Assembly: GCA_001803705.1 (NCBI GenBank)
Contig: MHDY01000191.1
Span: 1-15,467 of the forward strand
Length of the DNA stretch: 15,467 nt
Reading direction: 5' to 3'
Origin: Nitrospirae bacterium GWC2_56_14
Lineage (GTDB): Bacteria; Nitrospirota; UBA9217
Position 1 is the stretch's first letter, and every line of letters starts with the position of its first letter. This document shows positions 12,075 through 15,467 of the stretch, in pieces. The notes beneath the pieces were generated by a model. That model saw only the letters and a list, made by a program, of their open reading frames with translations. It had not been told where the DNA came from and did not search any database. A program made the position numbers and the translations under genes.

Positions 12075-13030
12075 TCCTTGCGGGGATCGATATCGGTACC
12101 AATAGTATCCGTCTTCTCATTGCCGAAACCGGCCCCGGCGCGTTCCGCCAGTTATATTCGACGCGCAGGACCACCCGCCTCGGCAAAGACCTCGACCGCA
12201 CCGGCATGCTGTCGCCCGATGCCATGGCGCGGTCCCTATCCGCCCTCATCGAATTCAGCGCCTGTATTCATCGTTTTTCAGCCGTTCAAACCTCGGCAAT
12301 CGGCACCAGTGCACTCCGGAACGCCTCGAACGCGCATACTTTCATTGCGGACGTGCGGCAGCGAACGGGTATCGATATCAGCGTCATCAGCGGCGAGGAT
12401 GAAGCGCGGCTCACCCTCCGGGGAGTAAAGAGCGCGCTGCAGGAGGAGGGGATGAAAGCCGATGCGCTGGATTCGGCGCTGGTCATTGATATCGGCGGCG
12501 GCAGCACCGAGTTCATCGTTACCAGCGAAGGCAGCAAGCCCCTGGTGCAGAGTCTGCCCCTGGGCGCGGTCTATCTGTCCGAACGATACAGTACCGCTGA
12601 TCCGACTGGAGCGGACGCGCTTGCTGCGATTCGGCAGGCCGTCCGGAGCGAACTGGACAAGGCAGAGCAGAGCGGACCGGCATTGCCGCACGCTGCAGGG
12701 GATCGGCCGCAACAGCTCATCGGGACCGCTGGCACGATCACGACCCTGGCCGCCATGGACCAGGCCATGACCGTCTATGATCCTGCCAGGATCAATGGAT
12801 CGGTCCTTACGCGCGGCGCCGTGGACAGGATCGTGCTAACACTGGTCCGCTCCACCTCGGCAGAACGGCGCACGCTGGCCGGTCTGGAACCCGGGCGCGA
12901 AGACATCATTCTCCCTGGCGCGATCATCACGCAGGAAATAATGGAACGCTACGCATACCGGGAAATGCTGGTCAGCGACTGGGGCCTGCGTGAAGGCATT
13001 ATCGTGGACCTCTTGACAAGACGATCGTGA
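12071..13030 (+). CDS. Ppx/GppA family phosphatase (exopolyphosphatase or pppGpp phosphohydrolase), short form
   Basis: A 319-residue enzyme of the ASKHA fold that hydrolyses polyphosphate ends and/or converts pppGpp to ppGpp. Visible motifs: GIDIGTNSIRLLIAE (phosphate 1 loop), TSAIGTSALRNASN (about 74-87), ISGEDEARLTLRGV with the probable catalytic acid at Glu111, VIDIGGGSTEF (phosphate 2 loop, Gly-rich 142-144), LPLGAVYLSERY and LIGTAGTITTLAA. The closing GLREGIIVDLL is the usual end of the two-lobed domain. E. coli Ppx and GppA are about 500 residues with an extra HD-like C-terminal region; this protein is the short two-domain type. It overlaps the CNB gene by 4 bp, suggesting joint action. 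It cannot be named ppx or gppA from sequence alone. Confidence 0.9.
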   Translation: MILAGIDIGTNSIRLLIAETGPGAFRQLYSTRRTTRLGKDLDRTGMLSPDAMARSLSALIEFSACIHRFSAVQTSAIGTSALRNASNAHTFIADVRQRTGIDISVISGEDEARLTLRGVKSALQEEGMKADALDSALVIDIGGGSTEFIVTSEGSKPLVQSLPLGAVYLSERYSTADPTGADALAAIRQAVRSELDKAEQSGPALPHAAGDRPQQLIGTAGTITTLAAMDQAMTVYDPARINGSVLTRGAVDRIVLTLVRSTSAERRTLAGLEPGREDIILPGAIITQEIMERYAYREMLVSDWGLREGIIVDLLTRRS

Positions 13031-13039
13031 TACATTTGT

Positions 13040-13071
13040 GCGGATCATTATCCGCCGGCCGCAGAGGCGGA
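13040..13071 (+). promoter_or_regulatory. Two mutually exclusive hairpins in the leader of the response regulator
   Basis: GCGGAT (13040-13045) can pair with ATCCGC (13050-13055). Alternatively TCCGCC (13051-13056) can pair with GGCGGA (13066-13071). The two share 13051-13055 and cannot form together. No T-run follows. A switch is possible but unproven. Confidence 0.25.
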
Positions 13072-13112
13072 GAACTACGCATCAATAAAAAACATAAAGG
13101 ACACGGAACGAT

Positions 13113-14474
13113 ATGCAGGAAACACGCATTCTGGTCATGGATGACGAAGCACAGGAGCGGAACAGGATCGTAACCTTCCTGGCGGACAGGAAATTCGAAG
13201 TTCTGGGGGTCGGCAGCGTTGCCGAGGCCATGGAAACGATCAAGCGGGAGCGGTTCGATCTGTTCCTTACCGATTGTAATATCCCCGGCGTCGATGCGCT
13301 CAGGACGTCGGGCGAAGCGCGCAAGCTCAATCCCGACATGGCCGTCATCATTATGACCTCCTTCGGCACCATCGAGACGGCGGTGAAGGCGATCAAGGCC
13401 GGGGCCTATGATTATCTTCCCAAGCCCATCGACCTGGAACAGCTGGCCCTCCTGGTCGAACGAATCTCGGAGCGTCAGAACCTTATCCGCGAGAACTCTG
13501 AACTGAAAGAACAGCTGCGCGAACGGTATAAGTTCGACGAGATCGTGAGCACCAGCCACGCCATGGAAGAGGCGCTGAACCTCGCCGGCCGCGTGGCAAC
13601 AAGCAATGCCACGGTGCTGCTGCGGGGAGAGAGCGGTACGGGCAAGGAACTGGTAGCCAAGGCGATCCATTACCACAGCCTGCGGGCGAACGCTCCGCTT
13701 ATCAAGGTCAACTGCGCAGCGCTCCCCGAGAACCTGCTCGAAAGCGAGCTCTTCGGCCATGAAAAGGGAGCCTTTACCGGCGCCTCGGCAAAGCGCATCG
13801 GACGGTTCGAAGCAGCTGACACCGGGACCATCTTTCTCGATGAGATCGGCGAACTGACGCCGGGAATGCAGGTGAAGCTGCTGCGGGTGCTGCAGGAACG
13901 GGAGTTCGAACGCATCGGCGGCAACCAGACCATCAAGGTCGACGTTCGCGTGATCACGGCAACGAACCGCGACATCGAAAAGGACATTCGCGAGGGGAAG
14001 TTCCGGGAGGACCTCTACTACCGGCTGAACGTGGTGTCCGTGGTCATTCCGCCGCTGCGCGACCGGAAGGAAGACATCCCGGCATTGATGGAGCACTTTA
14101 TCAAGAAATACGCGGAAGAGAACAAAAAGGCGATCTCGGGCGTGGCAGCGGAGGCACGGGACCTCTTGATGCGGTATGCCTATCCGGGAAACGTGAGAGA
14201 GCTGGAAAACTTCATCGAACGCGCCGTGGTGCTGGCGAAACGGGGGACGATCACGAGCGCAGACCTTCCGCTGCATCTCCAGGGCGCCGGCAACGATGAC
14301 CCGGTCCCCGCTGTTCCGTCACAAGGACAGCTCAATGAAACGCTTGATACCGTAGAACGGGGGCTGATCCTGGATGCTTTGAAAGGGTCCAACGGCGTCC
14401 AGACGCGCGCCGCAGAACGGCTCGGCATCAGTGAGCGGGTGCTGCGGTACAAACTGAAAAAATACAAGATCTGA
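13113..14474 (+). CDS. NtrC-family sigma54-dependent response regulator
   Basis: A 453-residue transcription activator. The receiver domain (1-120) has the acid pair Asp10-Asp11, phospho-acceptor Asp54 (LTDCNIPG), Thr82 and Lys104 (YLPKP). The AAA+ domain (about 143-380) shows Walker A GESGTGKE (172-179), ELFGHEKGAFTGA with the sigma54-contacting GAFTGA loop (219-224), Walker B GTIFLDE (238-244), FREDLYYRL (297-305) and YPGNVRELEN (357-366). A Fis-type helix-turn-helix ends the protein (about 411-453, TRAAERLGISERVLRYKLKKYKI). It should activate sigma54 promoters after phosphorylation. No histidine kinase gene is in the window, so the signal is unknown. ATG 13113 follows an AAAGGAC site. rph begins 15 bp after its stop, an unusual housekeeping neighbour that probably shares its transcript. 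Confidence 0.94.
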   Translation: MQETRILVMDDEAQERNRIVTFLADRKFEVLGVGSVAEAMETIKRERFDLFLTDCNIPGVDALRTSGEARKLNPDMAVIIMTSFGTIETAVKAIKAGAYDYLPKPIDLEQLALLVERISERQNLIRENSELKEQLRERYKFDEIVSTSHAMEEALNLAGRVATSNATVLLRGESGTGKELVAKAIHYHSLRANAPLIKVNCAALPENLLESELFGHEKGAFTGASAKRIGRFEAADTGTIFLDEIGELTPGMQVKLLRVLQEREFERIGGNQTIKVDVRVITATNRDIEKDIREGKFREDLYYRLNVVSVVIPPLRDRKEDIPALMEHFIKKYAEENKKAISGVAAEARDLLMRYAYPGNVRELENFIERAVVLAKRGTITSADLPLHLQGAGNDDPVPAVPSQGQLNETLDTVERGLILDALKGSNGVQTRAAERLGISERVLRYKLKKYKI

Positions 14475-14489
14475 GAACGGGAGAAAGCA

Positions 14490-15203
14490 ATGCGCGCAGA
14501 CGGCAGAAAAGCGGATGAACTTCGCAAACTGAAGATCACCAGAAATTATCTCAAAACAGCCGAGGGTTCGGTCCTGATCGAGTTCGGCGATACGCGCGTG
14601 CTCTGCACGGCCACGGTGGAGAACTCGGTCCCTCCTTTTCTCAAGGGCAAAGGGACCGGATGGGTCACGGCGGAATATGCCATGCTTCCCCGCTCGTCGA
14701 CCCAGCGGATCTCGCGCGAGCGGAGCAAGGTCGGCGGCCGCACCCATGAGATCCAGCGGCTCATCGGACGGTCCCTGCGATCGGTCGTGGATATGAAGGC
14801 CCTGGGCGAACGGACTGTGCTCATCGACTGCGACGTGATCCAGGCGGATGGCGGCACCCGAACGGCTTCCATTACAGGCGCCTATATTGCGCTGGTGGAC
14901 GGGCTCCGGCGCGCAAAAAAACAGGGGATGATCACGACCATACCCGTCACGGACTACCTTGCGGCGATCAGCGTCGGGATCGTAGGCGGCAAGCCCATGC
15001 TCGATCTCTGCTACACCGAGGACTCCACTGCCGAGGTCGATATGAACCTGGTCATGACCGGCAAGGGCGGGATCGTTGAGGTGCAGGGCACGGCGGAAGG
15101 CGAACCCTTCTCAAAGGCCGAGCTCAACAAACTTATTGCTCTTGGTGAGAAGGGGGTCAAGGCCCTTATCAAAAAGCAGCAGGAGCTGTTGGGAAAAGCC
15201 TAG
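14490..15203 (+). CDS. rph: Ribonuclease PH (phosphorolytic 3'-5' exoribonuclease)
   Basis: A 237-residue full-length RNase PH, which trims tRNA 3' ends using phosphate and forms a hexameric ring. Family marks: MRADGRKADELR start, GSVLIEFGDTRVLC, GWVTAEYAMLPRSS, RERSKVGGRTHEIQRLIGRSLR (phosphate and RNA-binding Arg cluster, about 76-97), CDVIQADGGTRTASITGAY (phosphate-binding GTR at 122-124) and DLCYTEDSTAEVDMNLV with the probable catalytic acidic residues. Length matches the family (about 238). A GGGAG site about 9 nt before ATG 14490 supports the start. It lies 15 bp after the response regulator. The rdgB-type dITPase gene that often follows rph is not in the remaining 264 bp. Confidence 0.96.
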   Translation: MRADGRKADELRKLKITRNYLKTAEGSVLIEFGDTRVLCTATVENSVPPFLKGKGTGWVTAEYAMLPRSSTQRISRERSKVGGRTHEIQRLIGRSLRSVVDMKALGERTVLIDCDVIQADGGTRTASITGAYIALVDGLRRAKKQGMITTIPVTDYLAAISVGIVGGKPMLDLCYTEDSTAEVDMNLVMTGKGGIVEVQGTAEGEPFSKAELNKLIALGEKGVKALIKKQQELLGKA

Positions 15204-15467
15204 CAGGCCAATGGAAAAGTCTTCTTGCTGTATTTGCGAGCGCGGTGTTTAGACGAGGGTGGAGAACTGCCAGTCCTGCACATTATGGTAGAGGCAGTTG
15301 GAAATTTATCCGCATGCTGCGCGGCTAAGCGATGATTTGCCCAAAAAAGCTCCTATCCTTTGTCTCTTTTGTCTCTTTTTTTAACCCTACCGCCCGTTTC
15401 CCCAACAGAAAGAGCATTAAAAAACGGTACCCGTAAGCAGGGGGTACCGTTCACTGGAAGGCCACAG
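15204..15467. other. Intergenic region after rph, no gene seen
   Basis: This 264-bp stretch is less codon-like than its neighbours and has no supported reading frame on either strand. It contains a 7-bp inverted repeat (AACTGCC at 15265-15271 with GGCAGTT at 15293-15299) and a pyrimidine-rich run with two TTTGTCTC units (15359-15366 and 15368-15375). It ends with a - strand terminator. I see no clear rightward intrinsic terminator for rph. Confidence 0.6.
15417..15451 (-). terminator. Intrinsic terminator for a leftward gene beyond the window
   Basis: AACGGTACCC (15423-15432) and GGGTACCGTT (15442-15451) form a perfect 10-bp stem with a 9-nt loop. Read on the - strand, the stem is followed by a T-run (the A-run at 15419-15424). 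On the + strand no T-run follows. It implies a convergent - strand gene to the right. Confidence 0.8.

Noticed and set aside
13013..13036. TTGACA at the end of the Ppx/GppA gene as a promoter for the response regulator
   Set aside because: The nearest -10-like hexamer (TACATT at 13031) is only 12 bp away, and nothing acceptable lies at 16-18 bp.
12999..14276. Long open frame on the - strand opposite the NtrC-family gene (425 codons)
   Set aside because: The + strand frame encodes all sigma54-activator motifs; the antisense frame is a GC-codon artefact.
15210..15251. 13-codon frame MEKSSCCICERGV after rph
   Set aside because: No ribosome site, very short, and the cysteine cluster alone is not enough support.

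Overview
The window is bacterial and looks chromosomal. It is GC-rich (roughly 55-58% by eye), densely coded and almost entirely on the + strand, with Shine-Dalgarno starts and sigma70-type promoters. The gene mix includes an NtrC-type sigma54 response regulator, a c-type haem protein, a LysM lytic transglycosylase of the MltD type, QueE, RNase PH, a Ppx/GppA protein and a YhcC-type radical SAM protein. This fits an anaerobic or respiring Gram-negative such as Nitrospirota or Desulfobacterota. That placement is an inference from gene content, not from a marker gene. No rRNA, tRNA, CRISPR array, insertion sequence or prophage gene was seen.

Layout. Positions 1-692 hold a 5'-truncated endonuclease IV, preceded by a frame-breaking 20-bp tandem duplication at the window edge. 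Positions 732-2811 hold four small genes: a YdjM-like membrane protein, a secreted DUF2147 protein, a HEPN-fold protein and a small membrane protein with its own good promoter. This block ends in a hairpin terminator. Positions 2947-4621 hold a YhcC-type radical SAM protein and a PHP-domain phosphoesterase. Positions 4686-5890 hold a membrane-anchored TPR protein and a PCu(A)C-type copper chaperone. Positions 6065-7207 encode an exported beta-propeller-like protein with a C-terminal CXXCH haem motif. Positions 7293-9167 encode an FtsX/MacB-type ABC transporter (permease and ATPase), closed by a bidirectional terminator. mltD lies on the - strand at 9246-10580. Positions 10764-15203 hold queE, a cyclic-nucleotide-binding-domain protein coupled to a Ppx/GppA phosphatase, an NtrC-family regulator and rph. 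The last ~260 bp has no gene, but carries a terminator facing a - strand gene outside the window.

How genes may work together. The most interesting block is 5423-9167: a periplasmic copper-chaperone-like protein, a histidine-rich haem-bearing propeller, and an ABC transporter whose extracytoplasmic domain has a Cys-Cys pair. Together these suggest extracytoplasmic metal or haem handling. A near-consensus promoter followed at once by a strong terminator lies directly before the ABC genes, which suggests an attenuated leader or a short RNA. A second linked unit is the CNB-only protein whose stop overlaps the start of the Ppx/GppA protein. This may tie nucleotide sensing to polyphosphate or (p)ppGpp turnover.
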